The notes below the pieces were generated by a model. It was not told the DNA's origin. It ran no database searches and worked only from the letters and a program-made list of their open reading frames with translations. A DNA stretch of 64,000 nt. Source: Croceibacterium xixiisoli. Lineage in GTDB: Bacteria; Pseudomonadota; Alphaproteobacteria; Sphingomonadales; Sphingomonadaceae. Shown in pieces: positions 1 to 8,685 of the stretch. Each line of letters begins with the position of its first letter. The stretch's first letter is position 1. Where the stretch lies: contig NZ_WTYJ01000002.1 in NCBI RefSeq assembly GCF_009827305.1, forward strand, positions 1 to 64,000, written 5' to 3'. A program made the translations under genes and the position numbers.

Positions 1-59
<59 letters not shown>

Positions 60-217
60 TCTACTACACATCGATACGAACTCTCCCCGCAAGCCCAAGC
101 TCGCGGGGCAAAACGCGTTTGGGCGATCAGCTGGGCTGGAAATGTCTCTGGTTATGCTGGCGGCGACCCAAACGTGAGCGATATCCTGAACTCCACTGCC
201 AGGATGTCAGGTCGCTG

Positions 218-295
218 CTGGATTCCCGCCTGCGCGGGAATGACGAAGGTGGGTGTTTGTTTTAATTCGTCATTCCCGCGAAGGCGGGAATCCAG
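218..295. repeat. inverted pair of 30-bp palindromic repeats (REP-like)
   Basis: Bases 218-247 and 266-295 are reverse complements of each other with one mismatch in 30, separated by 18 bases. Each copy is itself a hairpin (ATTCCCGC / GCGGGAAT). Head-to-head pairs of short palindromes between genes are the usual form of REP/REPIN elements, which are mobilised in trans by a RAYT transposase; no such gene is in this window. Confidence 0.8.
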
Positions 296-463
296 AGAGC
301 GCGACGGCTCGCGGCACGGTGTATCGATCTGCAGCTGCAGAAGCGCAGCGGCGGAGACGATAATCATGCTACTCCGACAATCCCGAAGAAAAGCCAACGA
401 TGCACCGCCTCTCCCACCCCTAGTCTGGGCGGGGCAATCGAGAGGCAGGCCCTGCAAAGGCCT

Positions 464-504
464 ATCGAATGATCAGAATACGCCACCTATTCTGATCATT
501 CGAT
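464..504. repeat. perfect 17-bp stem-loop
   Basis: Left arm 464-480 and right arm 488-504 are perfect reverse complements around a 7-base loop (CGCCACC). The arm contains TGATCAGAATA and is AT-rich compared with its surroundings. It lies 50 bases beyond the stop codon of the minus-strand transporter gene, so it could end that transcript, although no T-run follows on either strand. A relic of a mobile element end is another possibility. Confidence 0.8.
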
Positions 505-553
505 GATAAGAATATCATTGCCAGCATGACAGGCGTCACGCTGGCGCCCTGCG

Positions 554-1534
554 TCAGCCCGGAGATTGCGCCGCCTCGGCGCGGGCGGCGAGGCGGGGGG
601 CGATCAGGGCGCAGGCGATCAGCTGCAGCTGGTGGAACAGCATCACCGGCAGCAGCACGATGCCGATCTGATCGGGCAGGAACAGCACCCCCGCCATCGG
701 GACGCCAGTCGCCAGGCTCTTCTTCGAACCGCAGAACAGCAGCACCACGGCATCTTCGCGCGACAGTCGCAGGATACGGCTGAGGAGCGTGGTGGCGCCC
801 AGGACCACGAACAGCAGGACCAGGCAGAGCGCACCCAGCATGATCAGGCTGAGCGGAGCGACCTTGGACCACAGCCCTTCCACCACCGCCGCGCTGAAGG
901 CGGCATAGACGACCAGCAGGATCGATCCGCGATCGACCCGCGACAGCAGGCCCTTATGGCGGGCGACGAAATCGCCGATCCATGGGCGCAGCAGATGGCC
1001 GAGCACGAAGGGTAGCAGCAGTTGCAGCAGGATCGTCTGCACCGAGGCCCAGGACACGCCCCCGGTGGTTCCGCCCATCAGCAGCGCAACCAGCAGCGGG
1101 GTCAGGAAAATGCCGATCAGATTGGAAAAGGATGCGGCGCAGACAGCCGCAGCGACATTGCCGCGGGCAATCGCGGTGAAGGCGATCGAGGATTGTACGG
1201 TCGAGGGCAGCAGCGTCAGGAACAGCAGCCCGATCGCAAATTCGGGGGGCACGAAGGGCAGGGCCTTGAAGCCCAGCCCGAGGGCAGGGAAAAACAGGAA
1301 GGTGACGCAGAGCGTTGCCAGATGCAGTCGCCAGTTTCGCGCCCCTTCCCACAGGGCGCTGCGCGACAGCTTCGCCCCATGGAGGAAAAAGAGCAGCACG
1401 ATCCCGGCATCGGCAGCGCGATCCGCCACCTGAGCCCAGATGCCCTGAGCCGGCAGCAGGCTGGCAACCACAATGGTGGCCAGCAGTGCCAGGATGAAGG
1501 GTTCGACCAGCGACAGGAGCCTGCGCATCTGCAT
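554..1534 (-). CDS. bile acid:sodium symporter family protein (SLC10A7/YfeH-like)
   Basis: A 326-residue integral membrane protein with about nine to ten hydrophobic segments and no signal peptide. The stretch LPSTVQSSIAFTAIARGN (about residue 110) and the following AAAVCAASFSN are the crossover-region signature of the SBF-like family, sodium-coupled carriers related to the bile acid symporters; the bacterial substrate is generally unknown. The upstream TTG at 1546 adds four residues; the ATG at 1534 was preferred because it starts just before the first hydrophobic helix, but no strong ribosome site decides it. The gene stands alone, divergent from the next gene. Confidence 0.88.
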   Translation of the reverse strand: MQMRRLLSLVEPFILALLATIVVASLLPAQGIWAQVADRAADAGIVLLFFLHGAKLSRSALWEGARNWRLHLATLCVTFLFFPALGLGFKALPFVPPEFAIGLLFLTLLPSTVQSSIAFTAIARGNVAAAVCAASFSNLIGIFLTPLLVALLMGGTTGGVSWASVQTILLQLLLPFVLGHLLRPWIGDFVARHKGLLSRVDRGSILLVVYAAFSAAVVEGLWSKVAPLSLIMLGALCLVLLFVVLGATTLLSRILRLSREDAVVLLFCGSKKSLATGVPMAGVLFLPDQIGIVLLPVMLFHQLQLIACALIAPRLAARAEAAQSPG

Positions 1535-1892
1535 GACAGGTTTCAAACCCGCATATCAGCGTGCGGCGAAGCGCCGTTGGCATTGAGCGGGCGGATGGCC
1601 CTGTTACGCGGATTCACTTGCTGTCCCTTCTGCCCGGTCGGACCGTTTCCGACATATCCTTAGCGGCTGATCATGCGCCTTCGTCAAGGCGGCACGGGCC
1701 CCTGCCACTTCCGCCCATTTCCCGGAATTGGCCTGAAGGCCACCGTTCATGCGCTGTTGGCCTCGTTCCGGCGCAGATATGCGGGGAACCGCCCGGTTCG
1801 GGTTGGGTTCACAGGCGGAATGGCGTTTAGGCAACGGCGGGCATTTGCTACGCCCCTAGCCCGCCAAACCGGGTCGCACAGAGGGAACCGAT
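1535..1892. other. divergent intergenic region
   Basis: About 360 bases separate the symporter-like gene from the META-like gene, which point away from each other, so both promoters should lie here. A GAGGGAAC ribosome site directly precedes the start at 1893. No conserved operator or RNA structure was recognised, and the short open frames inside resemble no protein I know. Confidence 0.5.
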
Positions 1893-2321
1893 ATGATTGC
1901 CAGAACGCTGAAGCTTGCCGCCATCCTGGGTTCGATGGCGATGTTGGCGCCGCAGCCTGCCGCCGCGCAGGAAGAGATCGAGCTGACGCCCGAAATGATC
2001 CAGCAGAAATGGTGGATTGCCGAATTCGAAGGCCAGACGCCGGGCGGATCGGCCGCGACCTTCGAACTGGCGGATGAAAACCGCATGGTGGTGGGCACGA
2101 CCCAATGCGACACCGAATGGTATGCCTCGATAAAGCTGGATATGCCGGCGATCACCATCGATGCGCCGCAGACCACTGCCTATTCCTGCCAGGGATCGGA
2201 CAATATCCGCGTGCTGTTCGACCTGATGGAAAAAGTTACCAGTTTTCGCGGGTCTCCCGATGGGCTGGAACTGATCGACGCATCGGGCAAGCGCCTGATC
2301 CTGATGGTCCAGCCCGGGTAG
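1893..2321 (+). CDS. exported META-like (HslJ-type) small protein
   Basis: A 142-residue protein with a clear Sec signal peptide (cleavage after AAAQ, about residue 26). The mature part follows the META-domain pattern: an early W (KWWIAEF), a TFEL strand, N-R-M-V-V-G-T-T-Q-C, W-Y, then TTAYSC. META domains occur in heat-inducible HslJ and in many periplasmic proteins of unclear role. Two cysteines (in TTQCD and YSCQG) could form a disulfide. A strong ribosome site (GAGGGAAC) supports this start. The domain call is moderately sure; the function is not known. Confidence 0.6.
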   Translation: MIARTLKLAAILGSMAMLAPQPAAAQEEIELTPEMIQQKWWIAEFEGQTPGGSAATFELADENRMVVGTTQCDTEWYASIKLDMPAITIDAPQTTAYSCQGSDNIRVLFDLMEKVTSFRGSPDGLELIDASGKRLILMVQPG

Positions 2322-2386
2322 GTTCGGCCAAGAGTGGTTTCCGATCCGATTGCATCGGATCGCCGCTCTCTTTCGTTTTGTTTTCC

Positions 2387-2430
2387 GCAATTTCCGATTC
2401 AGCAGGCGATTCCACCTGCTTAGAAATTGC
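2387..2430. repeat. structured repeat, copy 1
   Basis: A 44-base imperfect palindrome: outer stem GCAATTT (2387-2393) with AAATTGC (2424-2430) and inner stem AGCAGGCG/CACCTGCT (one mismatch) around ATTC. It matches the element at 2873-2916 closely, including a covarying outer base pair. It lies just past the 3' end of the lipoprotein gene. Confidence 0.75.
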
Positions 2431-2477
2431 TCAAGGGCATTACCCCTGCGAGACATCAGACCCGGGCCGATGCCCAA

Positions 2478-2831
2478 TTACTGGCTCTGCCCGGGCTGCT
2501 GCAGATTGCCATTGTAGGATCCCATCAGTTCGCAACTGGTTTGATCGCCAGCCTCGCAGGCCTGCATGTAGCAGGTCTTGCGGTTGCCATAGGGCCCCTC
2601 CGGATCATCGCCATGCTCGTCGCAGAAATCGGCTGTCAGCGGGCTCTGTGACGGAGATGGTGTCGGGCTTGCTGGTGGGGGGCTGGCTGTGGGTGTGCCG
2701 GTGGGGGCAGGGGTAGCATCTGAAAGGCTGGTCGTGGCTGCAGCCAGGGTTGCTTCGGTTTCCGGTGCACCATCGCCATCGGGCTGGCAGGCGGCGAGCA
2801 TCAGGCTGGCGATCAGGGCAAGGCGTTTCAT
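2478..2831 (-). CDS. small lipoprotein with Ser/Thr/Pro-rich linker
   Basis: A 117-residue protein. MKRLALIASLMLAAC is a lipoprotein signal with the lipid-modified cysteine at about residue 15. It is followed by about 55 residues very rich in Ser, Thr, Pro and Ala, and then a compact C-terminal part with four cysteines (DFCDEHGD, KTCYMQACEAGDQTSCE) that could be disulfide-bonded. The spacing CYMQACEAGDQTSCELMG resembles a Sel1-type motif, but only one unit is present. The frame is open further upstream; GGAGACAGC directly before the ATG at 2831 fixes the start. Flanked on both sides by copies of a structured repeat. Confidence 0.75.
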   Translation of the reverse strand: MKRLALIASLMLAACQPDGDGAPETEATLAAATTSLSDATPAPTGTPTASPPPASPTPSPSQSPLTADFCDEHGDDPEGPYGNRKTCYMQACEAGDQTSCELMGSYNGNLQQPGQSQ

Positions 2832-2872
2832 GCTGTCTCCATCGTGGTGAAAGCCGGATTCTTTTGTTGGCC

Positions 2873-2916
2873 GCGATTTCCGAGCCAGCAGGTGATTCCA
2901 CCTGCTTGAAAATCGC
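2873..2916. repeat. structured repeat, copy 2
   Basis: The second copy of the 44-base palindrome: outer stem GCGATTT (2873-2879) with AAATCGC (2910-2916) and a perfect inner stem AGCAGGTG/CACCTGCT around ATTC. Compared with copy 1, the third outer pair is G-C instead of A-T: both partners changed, which supports a folded element. It lies between the TonB receptor stop and the lipoprotein start. Confidence 0.75.
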
Positions 2917-3041
2917 TCTGAGCATCGATTGACGCATTCCATATGACAAAAGCGGAAGCAGCACCCCCTGTGCCGCTTCCGCTTCGTGACGATCCGTTTG
3001 ATTTGCACGGCGGGATGGCTCCCGCCGCGTTTTGAAGGCGA

Positions 3042-5294
3042 TTACCAGCGATAGGCGAGCCTGGCGCTGACGGTGCGGCCGGTGCCGTAATAGCAGCCCG
3101 ACACCGCCGTACAGGTGGAGACATAGCGCTTGTCCGCCAGGTTGCGGGCATTGACCGACAGGTTCAGCCCATCGAGCGAGCCGCCGAATTCGTAGCGCAG
3201 CATGGCGTCGAACAGCAGATAGTCGGGAATGGCGAAGGTGTTGGCATTGTTGCCGAAACTGTCACCGGTGTAGCGCATGCCGCCACCGAAGCCGAAGCCT
3301 TCGAGTGCGCCATTCCTGAACTGATAGGAGGCGAAGCCCGAGGCCGACCATTCGGGAACGCCGGCAAACTGGTTGCCGACTTCCGTCAGGGTACGCGATT
3401 CGGTGATTTCGGACCAGGCGCGGGTGACGCTGCCGAGCAGAGTCACGCCGATGCGCGTGTTGACGCGGGCTTCGAATTCGGCGCCCCGGAAACGCACCTC
3501 CCCGGTCTGTTCCTGGCAGATCACCTGCGCCGCGCCGCAGCGTTCGCCACCGCGGGCCGCGAGCATGTTCTGCTGGGTGATCTGATAGCCGCTGAGCGTG
3601 AAATAGGCATCGCTGCCCCGGGGCTGGAAGCGCAGGCCGCCTTCCCATTGTTCGCCGGTCATCGGCACGAAGGCTTCATTGGTGTTGATATTGCTGGTCG
3701 GGTCGGCGGTCACCGGCTGGAAGCTGGTGGAATAGCTGAAATAGGGGGCCAGGCCATTGTCCAGCAGATAGACCGCGCCCGCGCGCCAGGTGAACTTGCT
3801 GGTGTCGGTGGTCCATTTCTGCAGGTTCAGCTGGTTGAGCGTCTGGTCGAAGGCCCAATCCTTGCGCCCGCCGATGGTCAGCCGCAGGCCGCCGGCCGAA
3901 ATCGTATCCTGCAGGAACACGCCGACCTGATCGTTCTGCGTGCGGGTGTGGGTGCCATTGGTCAGCGAGGTTTCGAAACCGGTGGCGCCGCGCGGCGACG
4001 GATCGAAGATGTTCAGCACCGGCAGCACGGTGGCCGAAACATTGTCACGATTGTGCCACCAGTCGGTGGCCGAGGCATCGAAGCCTGCGATGATCAGGTG
4101 ATCGAGCCCGCCGGTGGTGAAATTGCCCTGCAGATGCATGTCGCCAGCGATGCCTTCGCTCGACCCCAGGCCCTGCACCCCGCGACGGCCGACGGTCTGG
4201 CCGGGGACGCAGCCGGCGAACTGGGCCGTGGTGGGGCAGGTGGTCACCGTATCGCCCGACAGCACGATGGCGCGGTAAAGCGTGTTGACCTTGGTGTAGC
4301 GGACATTAGTGATCAGCTTGACGTCGTCAGACAGATTGGCCTTGAGGAAAGCGCCGAGCAGATATTGATCGCGATCGAACACGTTCCAGTCCGGTTCGCC
4401 GATGAAGGCATCGTTTTCGATCGTGCGGCCGGCGCTGGGGTTCAGCGTGCCAGTCATCGGCAGGAACTGGAAGGTCGAACCGCCTTCGTCACGCTGATAC
4501 TGGGCCAGCACGGTCAGTTCGATATTGTCCGCCGGAGCCCAGGTGAGCGAGGGGGAAACATAGAAGCGGCGGTTGGAGACGCCATCCACGGCGGTCTTGC
4601 CATCGCGCGCCAGCCCGACCAGGCGGGCAGACAGCTCCCCATTTTCGGTCAGCGATCCGCCGATATCCGCCGCAGCCTGCATCTGCCAGCGGCCCAGATC
4701 GTTGAAGCCATTGGCCCACAGCGAAACCTCGCCCCCGCCGCGCGTGTTGGCGCGCTTCGACACCATGTTGAGCACGCCGCCCGGGGCGGACTGGCCGAAC
4801 AGGATGCTGGACGGGCCCTTGAGCACTTCGATCTGGTCGAGTGAATAGGGATCGAAGGCGAGCTGGGTCCATTGCCCGCCGGACGGCAGGCGCAGGCCAT
4901 CGACAAAGGTCATGTTGCTGGAAAAGCCGCCGGCTTCGAAACCGCGCAGCTTGATCGCATCGACGCGGCTGTCGATGCCGCCGAATTCGGCGACCACGCC
5001 GGCCGTATAGGCGATGGCTTCATTGACGCTCAGCACGCCGCGCAGATCCAGTTCGGCGCGGTTGATGATGGAAATGGTTTGCGGGGATTCGATGATCGGG
5101 GTGTCGGTGCGCGACGATGTGCCGGCCGTGCTCTGCCCGGTGGCGATCACGACGATCTGATTGGCGCTCTGTTCGTCGGTCACCGCATCCTGCGCGGCGG
5201 CCATCTGCGGCAGCGCGGCGGCGGAGAGCAGCAGGCCTGCACCCCATGCGCGCCTGGCGAAGGGGGAAGGGGTGCGGGGATTCATGCGATTCAT
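3042..5294 (-). CDS. TonB-dependent siderophore receptor
   Basis: A 750-residue outer-membrane receptor. An N-terminal signal peptide ends at AAAQ (about residue 35). The plug domain follows, with IESPQTISIINRAEL, the KLRGFEAGG motif and IEVLKGPSSILFGQSAPGGVLNMVSKR, all typical of siderophore receptors of the FhuA/FpvA class. The rest is a 22-strand type barrel ending in an aromatic residue (RLAYRW). It should import ferric siderophore complexes using TonB-ExbBD energy. Two cysteine pairs lie in predicted surface loops. AGAGGTAG eight bases upstream selects this ATG over an earlier in-frame codon. No FecI/FecR pair or siderophore enzyme is adjacent, so the ligand is not given by context. Confidence 0.93.
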   Translation of the reverse strand: MNRMNPRTPSPFARRAWGAGLLLSAAALPQMAAAQDAVTDEQSANQIVVIATGQSTAGTSSRTDTPIIESPQTISIINRAELDLRGVLSVNEAIAYTAGVVAEFGGIDSRVDAIKLRGFEAGGFSSNMTFVDGLRLPSGGQWTQLAFDPYSLDQIEVLKGPSSILFGQSAPGGVLNMVSKRANTRGGGEVSLWANGFNDLGRWQMQAAADIGGSLTENGELSARLVGLARDGKTAVDGVSNRRFYVSPSLTWAPADNIELTVLAQYQRDEGGSTFQFLPMTGTLNPSAGRTIENDAFIGEPDWNVFDRDQYLLGAFLKANLSDDVKLITNVRYTKVNTLYRAIVLSGDTVTTCPTTAQFAGCVPGQTVGRRGVQGLGSSEGIAGDMHLQGNFTTGGLDHLIIAGFDASATDWWHNRDNVSATVLPVLNIFDPSPRGATGFETSLTNGTHTRTQNDQVGVFLQDTISAGGLRLTIGGRKDWAFDQTLNQLNLQKWTTDTSKFTWRAGAVYLLDNGLAPYFSYSTSFQPVTADPTSNINTNEAFVPMTGEQWEGGLRFQPRGSDAYFTLSGYQITQQNMLAARGGERCGAAQVICQEQTGEVRFRGAEFEARVNTRIGVTLLGSVTRAWSEITESRTLTEVGNQFAGVPEWSASGFASYQFRNGALEGFGFGGGMRYTGDSFGNNANTFAIPDYLLFDAMLRYEFGGSLDGLNLSVNARNLADKRYVSTCTAVSGCYYGTGRTVSARLAYRW

Positions 5295-5478
5295 CGAAAC
5301 TACCTCTGTCTGTTTGCGCCCTGCGGCGCGGCTATTGGTAATGGATCGCAATAGCAAGATTTACAGAGGTGGTTTTGTGTATCAGGGCCACACTGTGGCG
5401 AAGGTGCAACGGTTGGGGCGCGGGATCCGAGGCTCAAGCCGCTGCAGCCGGTCAGCAGCCTGAGCGCAGATCAGCCCA

Positions 5479-5904
5479 TCAGGAGGACAGGCGTTCCAGT
5501 TCCGCATGCAGGACCGAACGATCATCCTGCGCGGCCAGTGCGACATGGTCGCTGGTGTCGCCGAGGCGGGCGGTCACTTCGCGATCGATCGCCGCACGGC
5601 TGCCGGTGCAGCTGCCCATGCGGCTGCCGCTGGCGATGTTTTCCCGCGTGAAATTGCGCGAGAGGGTGCCGGCGCTGTTGGTGGCGGTGCGATCGACCAC
5701 CAGGCTGGCCGTCCACAGGCAACGCTGGGTGGAGCTGCGCCCGCCGGGGGCGGGGGTGCCGATCTGGCGGTGTTCGACCACCACTTCGCCGACATATTGG
5801 GCGCGGACTTCGCCGCTGGCATGGGGGATGGTGATGGTGTGCGCCGCTGCCGGCGTCGCACCTGCTGCCACGACGAGCGCGGCCAGTATGATGGGTTTTT
5901 TCAT
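5479..5904 (-). CDS. exported hypothetical protein
   Basis: A 141-residue protein with a Sec signal peptide (MKKPIILAALVVAAGATPAAA). The mature part begins HTITIPHASGEVRAQYVGEV and contains two cysteines (QRCLW, GSCTGS). It is not a family I recognise with confidence. AGGAAAGAAC before the ATG supports the start. It lies downstream of a DUF465-like gene on the same strand, 51 bases away, and upstream of the TonB receptor gene. Confidence 0.65.
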   Translation of the reverse strand: MKKPIILAALVVAAGATPAAAHTITIPHASGEVRAQYVGEVVVEHRQIGTPAPGGRSSTQRCLWTASLVVDRTATNSAGTLSRNFTRENIASGSRMGSCTGSRAAIDREVTARLGDTSDHVALAAQDDRSVLHAELERLSS

Positions 5905-5955
5905 GTTCTTTCCTGCTGCTTGTTTTGTTGTGGCCAGCCCGGATCTGTGCCCGGA

Positions 5956-6159
5956 TCAGGCCATGTGCGGGACCGGAGCCTGCCCATTTCGGGTCATTGT
6001 GTTCCGGGCCAGCGTGTTCAGGCGGTCTTTCACCCGCAGGCGCAACCACCTGAGCCTGAGCAGCCGGAGGCTGTCAGGCGCGTACCGTTTGAGTTCCAAA
6101 CGGATCCTGTCATCCAGTTGGCCATGCAACCGGGTCAATCTGTAAGGGAAACCACTCAA
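5956..6159 (-). CDS. DUF465 (YdcH-like) small helical protein
   Basis: A 67-residue basic protein. The pattern RLTRLHGQLDDRIRLELKRY, then PDSLRLLRLRWLRLRVKDRL, matches the DUF465/YdcH family: a short helix with H-x-x-L-D-x-x-I, then a second helix ending in L-K-x-x-x-L-x-x-K-D-R/E. The basic L-R-W-L-R-L-R replaces the usual L-K-K-x-K-L. The start is a TTG preceded by GGAGAGAGG; no in-frame ATG precedes the conserved part. The function of the family is unknown. Confidence 0.65.
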   Translation of the reverse strand: MSGFPYRLTRLHGQLDDRIRLELKRYAPDSLRLLRLRWLRLRVKDRLNTLARNTMTRNGQAPVPHMA

Positions 6160-6359
6160 CGCCTCTCTCCAATCCAGGATTGCAGGATCGGGTGTTTCGC
6201 GATGAGAGCAGGCTAGGGCCAGGCCGCCATCGAGTGCACCCGATGCGGTCCGACATCACGATTGCCCGAAGACAATCGCCAGAGGGGCCCGGCCCGCAGG
6301 GATCAGAATAGGGATATGGCGGCCGACTTCAAGCCTCAGCATCCGAAAATGGACCTGGT

Positions 6360-7784
6360 TCAGCGCCAGAAACGTTTTGTATCAATCCAGCCATCAAATG
6401 CCTCGTCAGCGGCCTGCAGCAGCGCCTTGCGCTCTGCACTGGCAGGGGATGCTTCACTCTCAAGGCCCAGGCTGCGCAGCACCTGCGGCGCGGCGGCGAT
6501 ATCATTGAGGGCGCCGAGTTCATCCTGCAGATCAGCCAGCGCGGAAATGAACCGCTTGCGCCGCCGCCTTTCCTTCTTCCGGTCATAGAGGCCGGCGAAG
6601 AATTCTGCCGCATAGCGCAGCTTCTTGGCAGATTTGCGCAGATCATGGCGCGGTTCGTCGGCCAGATCGGCCAGATTGCGGCCGCCGCGCTTGACCTTGC
6701 GGCGCAGGCGATCGAGCGTTCCGGCGGCAAACTCGCGCGCGGGCATGTGGCGCAGATCATCCTCTGCAGTGCTGCCTTGCCATGCGCCCAGTGCGATCCA
6801 TTCGACCAGATCGATCATCAGGCTGCGGGTGCGCTGCGAGAGGATGGCGGCGCTGGCCACGACATAGGCCTCCGCCCGGGCGGTGATCAGCCGATCGCGC
6901 AGGGTATCGTCTGTGGTGCGGCCGATCAGCACATCCAGATCGCGGGCCTTGCCCAGTTCCCCGGCCAGCCAGCGCAGATGGCGGCTGATCGGTTCGCGCC
7001 GGTCCCCGAGGATCGGCTTGAAGATCGTCAGCGCCGATCGCAGCCGTCGCAGCGCCACCCGCGCCTGATGCAGCGCGACACCATCCTGATGGTCGATGAC
7101 CAGCGGGGCGTTGAGGCCAAACTGCCGCAGGCACGCCTGCGCGATCACGGTGAAGGCCTCGCCCGCGCTTATGCCCGGGGTCAGCACGACACGCTGGGCC
7201 TTGGTGGGGGAGGGGGCGGCATTGATGAGGCGATAGCCGCGTTCCGCCTTTGTCAGCACACCGGGGGCAACCGGCACCGATGCGGCGATCCGCCGCGCAA
7301 GGGCGAAGAGGGCCGCCGGATCGCCTTCCTTGTGTTCCAGTTCCACCTCGCACACCGTCGCTTCCCGATCCCCGGCCAGAACCCGGCCGCGATCGAGCGC
7401 GATCTCGATTCCGTCCTGCAGCCAGATCTGCCGCTGGTTTTCGACTGTGAAGAGCGGGATGATCTTCGCCAGGACATCACCGAACATGGCCGGCAGAGGC
7501 GTGGCATCATCCAGCACCGGCACGTCGTCGCTGACCGGCATTTCCCATTCGGAGCGCACGAACAGGCCCGCCGTGGTGCCGCCGGCCTTGATCGTCTGCG
7601 TCCGCGCCGTGCCATCATGGCGGATGCGGAGGGAGAAGCCGGCCTTCGCCAGCGCGTGATCGGGCGTGTCGTAATAGGTGGCCTGCTGGTGGATCACCTG
7701 CGGATCGCCCGCGAACAATCCGGCCGCTGCCAGCGCGTCGGCATCATCCGGCGCCAGTTCCAGTTTCAGTTCGACTTCCTGCAT
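6360..7784 (-). CDS. CYTH-CHAD domain protein (inorganic triphosphatase-like)
   Basis: A 474-residue soluble protein. The N-terminal CYTH domain (about 1-205) opens with QEVELKLEL, the ExExK metal and phosphate-binding signature, and keeps the basic tunnel residues (ATYYDTPDHALAKAGFSLRIR, QTIKAG). The C-terminal CHAD domain (about 210-474) has the conserved histidines and arginines (DGVALHQARVALRRLRSAL, HDLRKSAKKLRYAAEF). CYTH enzymes such as YgiF hydrolyse tripolyphosphate, and CHAD binds polyphosphate granules, so a polyphosphate role is likely. An ATG at 7808 would add eight residues; 7784 puts the signature at the N-terminus as in homologues. Confidence 0.92.
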   Translation of the reverse strand: MQEVELKLELAPDDADALAAAGLFAGDPQVIHQQATYYDTPDHALAKAGFSLRIRHDGTARTQTIKAGGTTAGLFVRSEWEMPVSDDVPVLDDATPLPAMFGDVLAKIIPLFTVENQRQIWLQDGIEIALDRGRVLAGDREATVCEVELEHKEGDPAALFALARRIAASVPVAPGVLTKAERGYRLINAAPSPTKAQRVVLTPGISAGEAFTVIAQACLRQFGLNAPLVIDHQDGVALHQARVALRRLRSALTIFKPILGDRREPISRHLRWLAGELGKARDLDVLIGRTTDDTLRDRLITARAEAYVVASAAILSQRTRSLMIDLVEWIALGAWQGSTAEDDLRHMPAREFAAGTLDRLRRKVKRGGRNLADLADEPRHDLRKSAKKLRYAAEFFAGLYDRKKERRRRKRFISALADLQDELGALNDIAAAPQVLRSLGLESEASPASAERKALLQAADEAFDGWIDTKRFWR

Positions 7785-7915
7785 CCTGATCCCGCCATGA
7801 CTGGACATGTTGATTATATGCCTGAGAGGTTAATTCGTTGCAGGGATCGGCAGCAAGCGGGCCGGGCCGCTGTCAGACCATAGTCAGAACCCGCCAGAGT
7901 GCTATCAGCCCGCGC

Positions 7916-8662
7916 ATGAGCCTGCTTTCCGCCGTGATCGTGCTGTGCGCGCTGCTGACATCGATCCTGTCGGGCATCGTCGGCATGGCCGGCGGGCTGG
8001 TGCTGATGGGGGTGTTCGTCTGGCTGCTGCCGGCCGCCCCGGCGCTGGCGCTGCATGGGGTGATCCAGTTTGCCGCCAATGGCTGGCGCGTGCTGCTCCA
8101 CCGAACCTATGTGAACTGGCGGGTGCTGCTGAATTTCGGCCTGGGTGCGGTGCTGGCGATGGGCCTGTTCGCGCTGATCGTGTTCACCCCGACGCGGCTG
8201 TATGTATTCGTGATGCTGGGCCTGCTGCCGGTGCTGGTCTGGGTGCCGGAACGCTGGTTGCGGCTGGACGCGCTCAACCCCTGGCATGCGATTGGCGGCG
8301 GTTTCGTTTCGACCGGCATATCGCTGGTTTCGGGCGTTTCCGGCCCGCTGACCGATCTGCTGTTCGTGCGCACGGACATGGGCCGGCACAGCGTGGTGGC
8401 GACCAAATCGGCGATGCAGGCATTGACCCATGGGGCCAAGATCATCGCCTATGGCGCCGTGCTGATGAGCGCGGAGGCGCGCGCGGTGATTGCGCCTGCC
8501 ACCATCGTGGCGGCGATCGTGGCATCGATGATCGGCACGGTGATCGGCGGCCGCATCCTTGACCGCATGAGCGACGCGCATTTCAGGCTGGCCCGCCGCT
8601 GGATCGTGACGCTGGTCGGGGTGGTGTTCCTGGTGCAGGCCGGGCAGATCGCCTGGGGGTGA
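7916..8662 (+). CDS. TauE/SafE-family permease (sulfite-exporter type)
   Basis: A 248-residue membrane protein with about eight hydrophobic segments, a normal family length. The first half carries LTSILSGIVGMAGGLVLMGV and the second half GGGFVSTGISLVSGVSGPLTDLLF, the two inverted glycine-rich repeats of the TauE/SafE/YfcA family of sulfite, sulfoacetate or taurine-related exporters. The ATG at 7916 was chosen because it starts directly at the first helix. It is divergent from the CYTH-CHAD gene. No sulfonate-degradation gene is nearby, so the substrate is open. Confidence 0.88.
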   Translation: MSLLSAVIVLCALLTSILSGIVGMAGGLVLMGVFVWLLPAAPALALHGVIQFAANGWRVLLHRTYVNWRVLLNFGLGAVLAMGLFALIVFTPTRLYVFVMLGLLPVLVWVPERWLRLDALNPWHAIGGGFVSTGISLVSGVSGPLTDLLFVRTDMGRHSVVATKSAMQALTHGAKIIAYGAVLMSAEARAVIAPATIVAAIVASMIGTVIGGRILDRMSDAHFRLARRWIVTLVGVVFLVQAGQIAWG

Positions 8663-8685
8663 GCGGAGGTGTTGAATTTTTGAAA

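Larger units (their letters stand above)
60..553. other. intergenic stretch with repeats, no gene seen
   Basis: About 490 bases separate the tRNA from the end of the first protein gene. No open frame here resembles a protein: the frames that exist run through the repeats at 218-295 and 464-504. What it holds is one inverted pair of 30-base repeats, one long perfect hairpin, and a smaller 6-bp palindrome (ATGATA-agaa-TATCAT) at 503-518. Confidence 0.6.

Noticed and set aside
1604-1834. A 76-codon minus-strand frame in the gap between the symporter and META-like genes
   Set aside because: No family resemblance and no convincing ribosome site; it would occupy the divergent promoter region.
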